This document shows positions 49,911-60,100 of a stretch of DNA of 64,000 nt, piece by piece. Location: assembly GCA_951230915.1 (NCBI GenBank), contig OX579633.1:62001-126000 (forward strand), given 5' to 3'. Both the position numbers and the translations under genes were made by a program. Source of the DNA: Antitrichia curtipendula (lineage: Eukaryota > Streptophyta > Bryopsida > Hypnales > Leucodontaceae). The notes under the pieces were generated by a model. The model was not told the origin of the DNA. It saw only the letters and a list, made by a program, of their open reading frames with translations, and made no database searches. Within the stretch, counting starts at the first letter, position 1; the number at the start of each line of letters is the position of its first letter.

Positions 49911-50640
49911 ATTCCTTGATTTTTTTGAGCATTGGTGTTTTTTGAGGTTTAGGATTTTGTTGTGTGGATGGCAGATGTCTGAGATGGATGGTGCCATTGT
50001 CACTCTCTTCTCCGATTAGGATTGGTCCTATTTGCAATTTTTTAGAGCGTTTTTTTTTTTTGAGGTATAGGATTTTGTTGTGTTCATGGTAGATGCCCGG
50101 GATGGAGGGTGCCATTGTCACCCTCCTCTTGGGTCAGGGTTGGTTATGTTTGCAATTTTTTTCAATGTTGATGTTTTTTGAGGTTCAGGATTTTGTTGTG
50201 TGGATGGCAGATGTCCGAGATGGATGGTGCCATTGTCACTCTCTTCTCGGATTAGGATTAGTCCTATTTGCAATTTTTTTCAATGTTGATGTTTTTTGAG
50301 GTATAGGGTTTTGTTGTGTTCATGGTAGATGCCCGGGATGGAGGGTGCCATTGTCACCCTCCTCTTGGGTCAGAGTTGGCTATGTTTGCGATTTTTTTCA
50401 ATGTTGATGTTTTTTGAGGTTCAGGATTTTGTTGTGTGGATGGCAAATGTCCGAGATGGATGGTGCCATTGTCACTCTCTTCTCGGATTAGGACTGGTCC
50501 TATTTGCAATTTTTTTCAATGTTGATGTTTTTTGAAGTTCAGGATTTTGTTGTGTTGATGGTAGATGTCCGGGATGGAGGGTGCCATTGTCACCCTTCTC
50601 TCGAGGTCGGTCATATTTATAATTTTATTTAATAATAGCG
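49911..50640 (-). repeat. 118-base hairpin repeat inserted in the array, 6 copies, inverted
   Basis: GTGCCATTGTCAC recurs at about 118-base steps between 49990 and 50582. It is the reverse complement of the 8.9-10.7 kb family, with the same hairpin arms in the best copies. Two variants alternate (ATGTCCGAGATGGATGG and ATGCCCGGGATGGAGGG), giving a 236-base dimer. It interrupts one 382-base module within its intron. Confidence 0.9.
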
Positions 50641-51188
50641 AATGTTATGTACAATTTTAACGTATCCAAGAGCTATTTGCAGCATGGAGTTAGAGCAGGT
50701 TCTAAACTCTATGTTTTTGATATGGCAGGTCCTAAAGAAAGAGTCATGGGAATGCTTTGAGGAAGTCATATGATTTACAAAGGTATGCGGATGTGTTACA
50801 ATTTTGAATCCTGTTTCAATTCAATTGCTTCAAGTTTTAACGTTTCAAACATACGGAATCCGTTAAAGGATTGATTTCATTTTTCATTTTTTTTGAAGTT
50901 TAGAATCCTCGATGGATTGAAGTGAATTGGCGCCTAGAACCAATCAGGTTCCGGGCTGACATTTCGAATTCATTTCTTTTTGAGGAATCTCGAACTTCAA
51001 AAAAGAAAAAAAAAATGAAAGATTTCTTTCATAGTTTGGTTGTTTTGGGTGAAAATTGAATTGCATTGAAGTTTAATGTTGTTCTAAATTCTATGTTTTT
51101 GATATGGCAGGTCCTAAAGAAAGAGTGATGGGAATGCTTTGAGGAAGTCATATGATTTACAAAGGTATGCGGATGTATTACAATCTTG

Positions 51189-52624
51189 CGGAGTTGGCAA
51201 GAAGACTATTGCTTGCGTTTTTATCAGGTACTGGTTCTGGACTGTGGTGTGTTGTGGGTTTGTTTTGCTGTGGGGGAAGGGACGGCGATTGTCGAACCTT
51301 GAGCGCAGAAATCGGAGGCTGGCGCGCGTTCTTGAGTGAAAATCGGGAGCCTTTGCTGGGTCTGTTTTTGAGTTGTTGGTGCGGCTGTGTTGAGGTTGTG
51401 TGTGTATGTTTGGGCGATGTGATGATCGTGAAGGTTTCTGAGTGATTGTTAGTGCGAGATAGGCCGATTGTTGGTGCGGGGATGGCATTCTTCTAGAACT
51501 GTGAGTGTTTTTCGGAAAGAAGTCCGGTGGTGCGAGGAATGCGGGCGTGTATGAGTTTCCTTTTGTAGTTAAGGTTTCGTGTCGTGTGAGTTTCGTTTTT
51601 GGTGAGGTTTCGGAGCATCTGTGGAGGGGGATGCGGTTGAAGGGTGTTAGCCTGGCACGGTGGACAATATTCTTAGGTCACGATTCTTGCGTAACAGGAG
51701 CTTAGATTCCTTCTGTAGGTGTGTTTCTTGGAGAGCTTTCACGTCTGTGAAAGTTCGGGTAAGAGGAGTGGTGGCATGACTCTTCAGCACTTTTACTCGG
51801 GAGTAGCTTGTGGATCCTTTGGTTCGTAATCTGAGGTGGAATGGGACGCGCTTTTTTGGTTTCTTTGCAACATGTTACATGTTTTTTCTTTGCGGCGCAC
51901 GTCTCTAAATGGTCATTCACGTGTCGCATTGCTGCTTTTTGTAGCTGTTGTACAGTTGTAGTATCATCGACTAAGTAGTTGTGGGTTAAGGGTGTCCGTG
52001 CAGTCCGATATACTGCCAAGAATCATAATCAGTTGCTTGAGGATTGATACAAAATGAAAACAAGTGTGGACTTTTGGTACCTTGATGGTTGACCGGATTG
52101 TTGACTTGGAAGCTCGGAAGCAACAGGGTAGCGGTTTTTCTTGCGAGTGAATGTGGATTGGAATTCCACTAGTAGTTCTTGAGCAAGCGAGAATATGTAG
52201 TGAGGAACTTACGACTATGTCTTGGTTTTATACGAACCCTGCAGTCCTCGATTTGTATCAAGCTGCAGAATCAATGCTGGGTATCCTGACATCATGATCC
52301 CAAACCAGAAACGATAAGTAATCTGTTAACAAACGCGGTTGACTCGTTTCATCACGCCCACGTTTTGGGGCTGAGGATGCTATTTGGCAGTCTACACAAT
52401 GTTTTTGCATTCCATGTCTTACTCCTGTTTGATATCATAGTGCTTTTAGTGTTGTCTTTTCCCTTTTTAAAAGTAATCACAATCCAATGCAAATAAACAT
52501 TTGACGCAAGGATGCTGTATGGCATTGTATTATTTTTATAGTTTGTAACTCACGCAAGGATGTTACAAGGCATTGTATGATTTCCTAAATGTGTCGCATC
52601 TAATTCAATATTACCCAGTTTCTA
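51189..52624 (+). other. 1.4-kb insertion inside one 382-base module
   Basis: The module breaks after GTATTACAATCTTG and resumes at AATCCTATTTCAATTC, where other copies are continuous. The inserted 1,436 bases are more GC-rich at first (51.2-51.7 kb) with an open frame of no recognisable domain. No terminal repeats or target duplication were found, so its origin is unknown. Alternatively it is the ancestral unique sequence and the array grew on both sides. Confidence 0.6.
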
Positions 52625-54839
52625 TAAATCCTATTTCAATTCAATTGCTCCAAGTTTTAGCGTTTCAAACGTACGGAATCCGTTAAAGGATTGATTTCAT
52701 TTTTCATTTTTTTTGAAGTTATGAATCTTTGATGGATTGAAGTGAATTGGCGCCTAGAACCAATCAGGTTCCGGGCTGACATTTCGAATTCATTTCTTTT
52801 TGAGGAATCTCGAACTTCAAAAAAGAAAAAAAAAATGAAAGATTTCTTTCATAGTTTGGTTGTTTTGGGTGAAAATTGAATTGCATTGAAGTTTAATGTT
52901 GTTCTAAATTTTATGTTTTTGATATGGCAGGTCCTAAAGAAAGAGTAATGGGAATGCTTTGAGGAAGTCATATGATTTACAAAGGTATGTGGATGTGTTA
53001 CAATTTTGAATCTTGTTTCAATTCAATTGCTCCAAGTTTTAGCGTTTCAAACGTACGGAATCTGTTACAGGATTCATTTCATTTTTCATTTTTTTTGAAG
53101 TTATGAATCTTTGATGGATTGAAGTGAATTGGCGCCTAGAACCAATCAGGTTCCGGGCTGACATTTCGAATTCATTTCTTTTTGAGGAATCTCGAACTTC
53201 AAAAAAGAAAAAAAAAATGAAAGATTTCTTTCATAGTTTGGTTGTTTTGGGTGAAAATTGAATTGCATTGAAGTTTAATGTTGTTCTAAATTTTATGTTT
53301 TTGATATGGCAGGTCCTAAAGAAAGAGTCATGGGAATGCATTGAAGAAATCATATGATTTACAAAGGTATGTGGATGTATTACAATCTTGAATCCTATTT
53401 CAATTCAATTGCTCCAAGTTTTAGTGTTTCAAACGAATGGAATCCGTTAAAGGATTGATTTCATTTTTCATTTTTTTTGAAGTTTAGAATCCTCGATGGA
53501 TTGAAGTGAATTGGCGCCTAGAACCAATCAGGTTCCGGGCTGACATTTCGAATTCATTTCTTTTTGAGGAATCTCGAACTTCAAAAAAGAAAAAAAAAAT
53601 GAAAGATTTCTTTCATAGTTTGGTTGTTTTGGGTGAAAATTGAATTGCATTGAAGTTTAATGTTGTTCTAAATTTTATGTTTTTGATATGGCAGGTCCTA
53701 AAGAAAGAGTCATGGGAATGCATTGAAGAAATCATATGATTTACAAAGGTATGTGGATGTATTACAATCTTGAATCCTGTTTCAATTCAATTGCTCCAAG
53801 TTTTAGCGTTTCAAACGTACGGAATCCGTTAAAGGATTGATTTCATTTTTCATTTTTTTTGAAGTTTAGAATCCTCGATGGATTGAAGTGAATTGGCGCC
53901 TAGAACCAATCAGGTTCCGGGCTGACATTTCGAATTCATTTCTTTTTGAGGAATCTCGAACTTCAAAAAAGAAAAAAAAAATGAAAGATTTCTTTCATAG
54001 TTTGGTTGTTTTGGGTGAAAATTGAATTGCATTGAAGTTTAATGTTGTTCTAAATTTTATGTTTTTGATATGGCAGGTCCTAAAGAAAGAGTCATGGGAA
54101 TGCATTGAAGAAATCATATGATTTACAAAGGTATGTGGATGTATTACAATCTTGAATCCTGTTTCAATTCAATTGCTCCAAGTTTTAGCGTTTCAAACGT
54201 ACGGAATCCGTTAAAGGATTGATTTCATTTTTCATTTTTTTTGAAGTTTAGAATCCTCGATGGATTGAAGTGAATTGGCGCCTAGAACCAATCAGGTTCC
54301 GGGCTGACATTTCGAATTCATTTCTTTTTGAGGAATCTCGAACTTCAAAAAAGAAAAAAAAAATGAAAGATTTCTTTCATAGTTTGGTTGTTTTGGGTGA
54401 AAATTGAATTGCATTGAAGTTTAATGTTGTTCTAAATTTTATGTTTTTGATATGGCAGGTCCTAAAGAAAGAGTAATGGGAATGCTTTGAGGAAGTCATA
54501 TGATTTACAAAGGTATGTGGATGTGTTACAATTTTGAATCTTGTTTCAATTCAATTGCTCCAAGTTTTAGCGTTTCAAACGTACGGAATCTGTTACAGGA
54601 TTCATTTCATTTTTCATTTTTTTTGAAGTTATGAATCTTTGATGGATTGAAGTGAATTGGCGCCTAGAACCAATCAGGTTCCGGGCTGACATTTCGAATT
54701 CATTTCTTTTTGAGGAATCTTGAACTTCAAAAAAGAAAAAAAAACGAAAAATTTCTTTCATAGTTCAGTTGTTTTCAGTGAAAATTAAATTATATTCGAG
54801 TGTAATATCATTTTGAAATTTATATTTTGGATATTGCAG

Positions 54840-54971
54840 TCTGCAAAGGAGGATTTTCAAGATGTTCATGTGAACTTGATTTTCAAGATGTTCATGTGAA
54901 CTGGATTTTCAAGATGTTCATGTGAACTTGATTTTCAAGATGTTCATGTGAACTTGAACAATTTTAAGAAG
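54840..54971 (+). other. Probable untranslated leader exon with a 26-base repeat x4
   Basis: It lies between acceptor GATATTGCAG and donor AAGGTATGC. Four copies of a 26-base unit, GATTTTCAAGATGTTCATGT plus GAACTT, start at 54852, 54878, 54904 and 54930 with one substitution. Each unit contains ATGTTCATGTGA, so a spliced leader would carry four minimal upstream open frames (M-F-M-stop). Confidence 0.6.
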
Positions 54972-55265
54972 GTATGCAAATTCACCTAAACCTTGAATCT
55001 TATTTATATTGGAATGTTTGAAATTTTTATGTTTCAAATGTATAGGATTTATGGAGGGGTTCATTTTGTTTTTTTTGAAGTTATGATTCCTTGATGGATT
55101 GAATTGATTTGGCGCTTAAAACCAATTAGGTTCCGGGCTGACTTTTCAAATTCATTTTCTCTTAAGGATTTTTACTTCATAAAAAAAGAAAGTGAAATAT
55201 TTCATTGAAGATGAAATTTTTAGCGGATTAATATTATTTTGTTTTTGGTAGCAGGAGTTAATCAA

Positions 55266-56366
55266 ATGGGAAAGAAAAGAAGAGGTTCTAGAGGGAAAGG
55301 TTCGAAGGATGTTTATGAGAAAGAAATTCGAAAGAGGCGAAAAGAAGAAAACATTGAAGACGCGAAAATCCGAATTGGAGGAACCAATCCAGTTTTTATT
55401 TATGAAAAAGAACGACAACTTGAAAATTTCAAGGGAGAGCGCATGGACAGAATTCCAGAAGATTATACCCGAATTTACCACGGCAGAGTTGCGGTTCAAG
55501 ATAGAGAAACCAAAGAAATAGTTCTTATGGTACGGTTCTCTCCTTTCAAGGATATGATGGCGAAAGATCGAAAGGATCTAGCGAGATCTATGAAGACATT
55601 GATAGAACTATCGAAAACGAGTAACAAGATCAAAGGAAATGTGAGTCACAAAAATGGAGATGGCGTGATGTACGCGTTAGGTTGGAGAGGAGGATACGAT
55701 GCAAATTTCTCCTTGGGAAGATACGTACCTGTTCCCGCGGTTCAAAAATCCAAAGCAGCTTTACGGAGATGGCAAGAAGCTCAGGAAAAGAAAGTGGCTG
55801 AGATCGGCAATGTATACCGAACCCGGTTTGAAGATAGGGCTTCGGAACTTTTTCGTAAAGTATCCAAAGAAGCAATTGAAGCCGGAGTTCCTGATTTCTC
55901 TCAGACCGAATTTCTTGATCTGGAGCCCATAACAGAGGTATTTGCCAGTAACTTGACGTATAGCTTTCAAGACTTTTCGAATGCATTTCACAAAGATAAA
56001 GATTATAACTCTTATTCCTATGGAATTTGGGCTCCATTGATTGCAAAGACCGGAGATCTAGCTACCGTGGGTGATGGTTTTAAATGCAAGGGTGGAGAAT
56101 TTCTTATACCCACTTACAAAATCAACGTCGATTTCAACGAGTGCGATGGTATTGTGGAAATAATTTGGAGGGGGAAGCAGGATTTTCACGCGACTTCGAA
56201 ATCTGAAAGTTCAGAGGGATTTACCCGATTGGGTACTTCAGTTCAAATCAGTCGCAGTTTAGTTTTTAGACTCTGGAATACTATAGAAGAAGAAAATAGT
56301 ATTGAAGGGGCAAACAACAGAATACGCGGAGTGCAACAGATTGTCATGGAGAAAGGAGGGATTTAG
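55266..56366 (+). CDS. TET/JBP-type 2OG-Fe(II) dioxygenase
   Basis: A single coding exon of 366 residues. The start at 55266 is the first ATG after the TTGGTAGCAG acceptor; an upstream in-frame ATG at 55239 lies in the intron. The protein opens with a basic segment (MGKKRRGSRGKG), probably a nuclear or nucleic-acid-binding tail. The C-terminal half carries iron ligands H242-x-D244 (NAFHKDKDYNSYSYGIW) and H308 (QDFHATSKS), plus the 2OG-binding R321 (GFTRLGTSVQIS), 13 residues further on. The block FNECDGIVEIIWRGK is characteristic of TET/JBP-family proteins known from basidiomycete fungi and some green plants, where family members oxidise 5-methylcytosine or thymine, and in fungi many travel with KDZ DNA transposons. 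Substrate here is inference; no KDZ transposase is in the window. The 5' leader runs into the 382-base array. Confidence 0.8.
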   Translation: MGKKRRGSRGKGSKDVYEKEIRKRRKEENIEDAKIRIGGTNPVFIYEKERQLENFKGERMDRIPEDYTRIYHGRVAVQDRETKEIVLMVRFSPFKDMMAKDRKDLARSMKTLIELSKTSNKIKGNVSHKNGDGVMYALGWRGGYDANFSLGRYVPVPAVQKSKAALRRWQEAQEKKVAEIGNVYRTRFEDRASELFRKVSKEAIEAGVPDFSQTEFLDLEPITEVFASNLTYSFQDFSNAFHKDKDYNSYSYGIWAPLIAKTGDLATVGDGFKCKGGEFLIPTYKINVDFNECDGIVEIIWRGKQDFHATSKSESSEGFTRLGTSVQISRSLVFRLWNTIEEENSIEGANNRIRGVQQIVMEKGGI

Positions 56367-58281
56367 TTCAGGTTTTTGCAGTATCTTATGTTATTATAAT
56401 TTTCTATGATTACGTATCTACCGACTAATTAAATTTTTTTTTTGTTTTAATACTTCCTCGTCATTGAGAATTATGTGAGTTGTATGTGTTTTTATTTTTT
56501 TCTTTGAAATTACAATAGATAGCTTGGCAAATCTTTTTTCGATTGTGCCATGCCGGTATGTTAACATTGCTTTGGGGACGACATTTTTTTTTCTATGTCT
56601 TCAAGCAACAGAAGAGAAAGAGCATGCCGACTTCGCTGAGGAAGACGCATTCATTTATTAGTGTTTCATTTCAATTTATAGATAAAGAAATCAGAAGGTC
56701 AACTTTCGAGGATTAGGATAAACCGTGAAAATCTCGCTCCGGATGTGGAATTTGGCCAAGCAAATGGACGGGATCGCGCCTGCAATCAAAGCGTGCACAT
56801 GAATTATTTTTTGTCGTTTCCGTCTGTTTCTTTTTGCAACAATTTTTGAACCAGGTGAAGCATACAATTGCAGGGAGATGTATTTCTCCTCCAGCCAATC
56901 TCTCTAATGCTTTTTTTTTAACAGGGGACGTACTTCACATGTGCATGCGGTGATGTAAGTGAGTCAGCTTCATGTTGAGATTTGTGAGATGTTTCACAGG
57001 ATATTTTGTTCATTTGCCAGATTGAGGAGGCAACATATGTGAGATAATTAGCCCACTTCGTCCGGGGTCCGAGCGCGGAAGAACATTTATTAGGGTTTGT
57101 GCGGCATTTGAGCTTGGGGAGCACGTTAGCGTGCACATTTATAGTATGAAACCTTGAGAGAGAGATGTTCAGCATTCTTGAAGGTACGCACGGTTCGAAT
57201 CTTTATTCTTTCTCCTTGGGAGATTCAAACATTAGATACAGAACGCAAGCGGGCGGTGGGATTCTTTTTTCTTTTGATAATACGGGATTGAATTTGGTGA
57301 GGCGGCTTGCAAGTGTCGAGCTTATCTGTCTGATTTGTTTTATCCCCTTCTAAATGTATAGCGTAGGGGCTTTTAAAGGCGGTCTGATTTTTAAGCGAGA
57401 TTGTACGGCTGAATTCTGAGGAGGCGAGGTCTACCGGTTTCAAACAGAGCGTTTGACGTCGGGGAAAGGGCAAGAACTTAGATTTGATAATTATGAGATG
57501 CGAGTTGCAGTAATAGCTACGCATAAAGTTTTGGGTGGATCCGAAGCATGCTTTATAGATAGTCCAGTGACCCCCTTCCACTATCCTTCCCGTTTCATTT
57601 AAGAGGTTTTTTTATTCAAAAAATTTCATTCTTAGACAAAAAATAAGGATTTCCAGGTTCATATTTTCATATCTCAATTAAATCTTCAGGCTTGGACTTC
57701 TTTTACCACGCATTCAACATAATATAAAATAAGCGCATCATTCAAAATGTTGAATGAATGAGAGAATGCAGCGTGACAATATCAACATCATTTTTAAGGA
57801 AAACAACTTCTCCGATTTTATAAAATAAATAAAGACATGCACGCATTCAAGTGTACAATAAAACATCTATTGTATGAAGTGCGTGCCAAAACATATGTAG
57901 ATAATGAAAGGAAGAAAAATCGGAATCTAAATAGGAAGAATGCGAGGTACGATTATGTAATAATCGAAGGGCTAGACATGTAGAAATCGGTCATGTTGGT
58001 CCACAACGTTCGGGGGTTCTCCTTGTAGAAGGCTAGAACCAACAGCCTCATCCCAAGGTTTAGGGCGCATGTAAGCCGTCGCTGCTGATTTATAGGCCCC
58101 AAGTGGATATACGCAGTAATCCTACGCAACAACCGTTTCATGTTTGTTGGCTTTTATACAGTCCCGGTCCGGGGTTCATATTAGCACTAACTTGCTTCTA
58201 TTTTGTAGAAGCTTCTTATCTCCAGGGTTGTTTTCTCAAGTTTGTTGGCGTTGGAAGGGTCGGAAGGGCGTATCCAATCCC
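56367..58281. other. Intergenic, no gene recognised
   Basis: Includes the 3' flank of the dioxygenase gene. A telobox-like TTAGGGTTTG is at about 57,091. Open frames near 57.2-57.6 kb overlap on both strands without domain features. The last part probably holds the leader of the small gene at 58282; a TTTTGTAG acceptor-like site lies at about 58,208. Confidence 0.3.
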
Positions 58282-58581
58282 ATGAGTGAAGAAGTTGACC
58301 CGTATCCATGGGAGGCCGAAGAGGCGGCGTATGATCAATACTTGGAGCACCTTGCTTTCCTCCACATGGATTACATGTACTACTACAACCAAGCTATTCT
58401 TAGCACCCGAGCGTTTTGGCCGGAGACTATGGACGATGCGTACAATAACAACTTGTTTGCGATCTCTTGGTTCTATCATGGATGTTTTGATTGTGAAACA
58501 TGGGAGGCTGAATATGAAGAAGTATTGTATGATGAAGCCGAGATGCGAAGAGTCGAAGTGGAAGAGCCTTTTGACTATTAG
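58282..58581 (+). CDS. Small acidic, Tyr-rich hypothetical protein
   Basis: A 99-residue frame starting MSEEVDPYPWEAEEAAYD. It is rich in Glu, Asp, Tyr and Trp, with almost no Lys, and ends in VEEPFDY. The composition is too skewed for chance and unlike the intergenic DNA. An upstream in-frame Met at 58144 would add a less plausible basic segment, so the internal start is preferred. No family is recognised; the acidic surface could fit a protein-binding role, but that is only a guess. Confidence 0.4.
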   Translation: MSEEVDPYPWEAEEAAYDQYLEHLAFLHMDYMYYYNQAILSTRAFWPETMDDAYNNNLFAISWFYHGCFDCETWEAEYEEVLYDEAEMRRVEVEEPFDY

Positions 58582-58767
58582 GTGGTTTAGGGTTTAAGAT
58601 TTAGTTACGCCGGTGAAGATATTTGCCAATTACAAGTAGTTGCCGTTAGTTGGCAGCATGAATACAATGTAACTACACGCACGTGGCCAGGAATGAATCT
58701 AAATTTTGGGACCACGTGCTCAAATAGGTAAACCAAAGGATATTACAGTTGAATTTGTTAGTAAAAA

Positions 58768-59112
58768 ATGTGGATGAAGATATTGACCTTTCTCGAAGAT
58801 GAGCATTTTGCAGTCGTTCCAATGGGCCCTTCCATGTGGAAAAAGTTGATCCATGGTTTGGCCAAAGATTTGCGCAAGCACCCGGCCCGAATTCACTTTG
58901 AAGGACACCGACCGGGTTTTCATTGCGTTGCTTGTCACGGACGATTGGCCCTTCTGAGCCGAGTACTTCTTGGGATTCCTATTTGTATCCGGATTGTTTT
59001 CATTCTAATTTCGATCGTGTATCTATGTTTCGCACATTTTAGACCTGTTGACGTAAGCTCTTTTTTCTATAGTGCCGCCCGTTTGACGTACAAGTGGTAC
59101 CAAGCTAATTAA
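58768..59112 (+). CDS. Small hypothetical protein with a C-terminal membrane segment
   Basis: A 114-residue frame starting MWMKILTFLEDEHFAVV. It has a basic middle (KLIHGLAKDLRKHPAR), a Cys/His cluster (FHCVACHGR) and a hydrophobic stretch near residues 70-92 (LLGIPICIRIVFILISIVYL), followed by a short polar tail. This is consistent with a tail-anchored membrane protein. It lies 186 bases after the acidic small gene on the same strand. No family is recognised, and an unspliced intron cannot be ruled out. Confidence 0.3.
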   Translation: MWMKILTFLEDEHFAVVPMGPSMWKKLIHGLAKDLRKHPARIHFEGHRPGFHCVACHGRLALLSRVLLGIPICIRIVFILISIVYLCFAHFRPVDVSSFFYSAARLTYKWYQAN

Positions 59113-60100
59113 GGATGCAATGCAATGATTGGAGCGTAAACTTGTTGATCTATGCGCGCCGAGCGTATGTTGCCCAAAGTTGATCATCTTGCACAGCCGA
59201 TAGCCAATTAGAGACTTCAAAGAAGAGCACCTACGTGCCAATTTCAATGAAAAAACAATGCGCCGGAGTGTCTACAACAAATCTGACTCCATTAGAACCC
59301 TCAAGCCTATTTAAGGCGATTGAGTGCCAGGTTGCCTCAAAATAGAACTTTTGGCTTGAAGCCCATGGAAAAGTAGGGGATGGTAGTGCGTGCAAAGGGC
59401 ACAATTGAATAATCATGGCCAAGAACGTCACTGCCGCAATGTTTCTTAGACCTCAATTTGTCCATTGTCCAAAGCCAACAACCTAGTAGGTATAACGATT
59501 GTGTGTTCAAAATTGCAAGATGTTCAAAATGGCACGTACAACATGTCTCCTTCAGAACTGCATGTTCGAAATTGGCCTCCCTCTAATGAAGTCCCCCGGG
59601 TTGAATACGCCCCTACACAAAAAAACTTCTTGAAAACGAGGCCGTAGGACCCGTGGCCACAACTGAGTGGAATAGTTTTGCCCTAGGTTGCCATGCTGGC
59701 ATGCCCGGAAGACCAACCAAGTCGGTGCCTCTCTGCCCCATTTCCTAAACCGAAATTCCAAATGATAATATCTGCCTTGAACCCTGCCTACCCGATGTTC
59801 AACATTTTCCGCTAGTAATGCCGAAAGAACTCGGATGCTCAACTCGTGAGCCCCCTTCTCTTTACCCTTCCATGGATTACAGTGGCTATGCCCATCACAA
59901 TGTTCCACCCGAGGCCTGAATCCTACTCTTACGGACTATTCCACACAAATTGAGGCGAGTGTCCTATCTGCGACGCCGGACAAATACATTTCGCGTAAAG
60001 GGAGCTCCTTAGGATCCGTGAGGCACCGTTGACAAGGTCGCCGACGCTATATTTTCTAAACCCTAAATCCAAACCCATTGGAAAAAAACGTGGGTGTGTT
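59113..60100 (-). pseudogene. Coding-like remnant on the minus strand
   Basis: Minus-strand frames at 59908-59552 (containing VEHRVGRVQGRYYHLEFR and WLVFRACQHGNLGQNY) and 59431-59231 (containing FYFEATWHSIALNRLEGSN) have protein-like composition but are broken by stops and frame changes. No family is recognised. The 1-kb stretch ends at the stop codon of the recombinase-helicase gene. Confidence 0.25.

Larger units (their letters stand above)
49206..55254 (+). repeat. 382-base intron-plus-exon tandem array in front of the TET/JBP-type gene
   Basis: A 54-base exon-like segment (GTCCTAAAGAAAGAGT...ATTTACAAAG) sits between an acceptor (TTGATATGGCAG) and a donor (GTATGC/GTATGT). It begins at 49354, 49736, 50729, 51111, 52931, 53313, 53695, 54077 and 54459, always 382 bases apart except where two insertions interrupt (50.0 and 51.2-52.6 kb). 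A diverged module follows at 54840, and the next acceptor at 55254 is that of the TET/JBP coding exon, so the array is built from the gene's own leader architecture. Copies from 52931 on are almost identical. Each exon has stops in all frames and short ATG...TGA frames, consistent with untranslated leader exons. Introns keep a block around CAATCAGGTTCCGGGCTGAC even in the diverged last copy. Confidence 0.9.
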
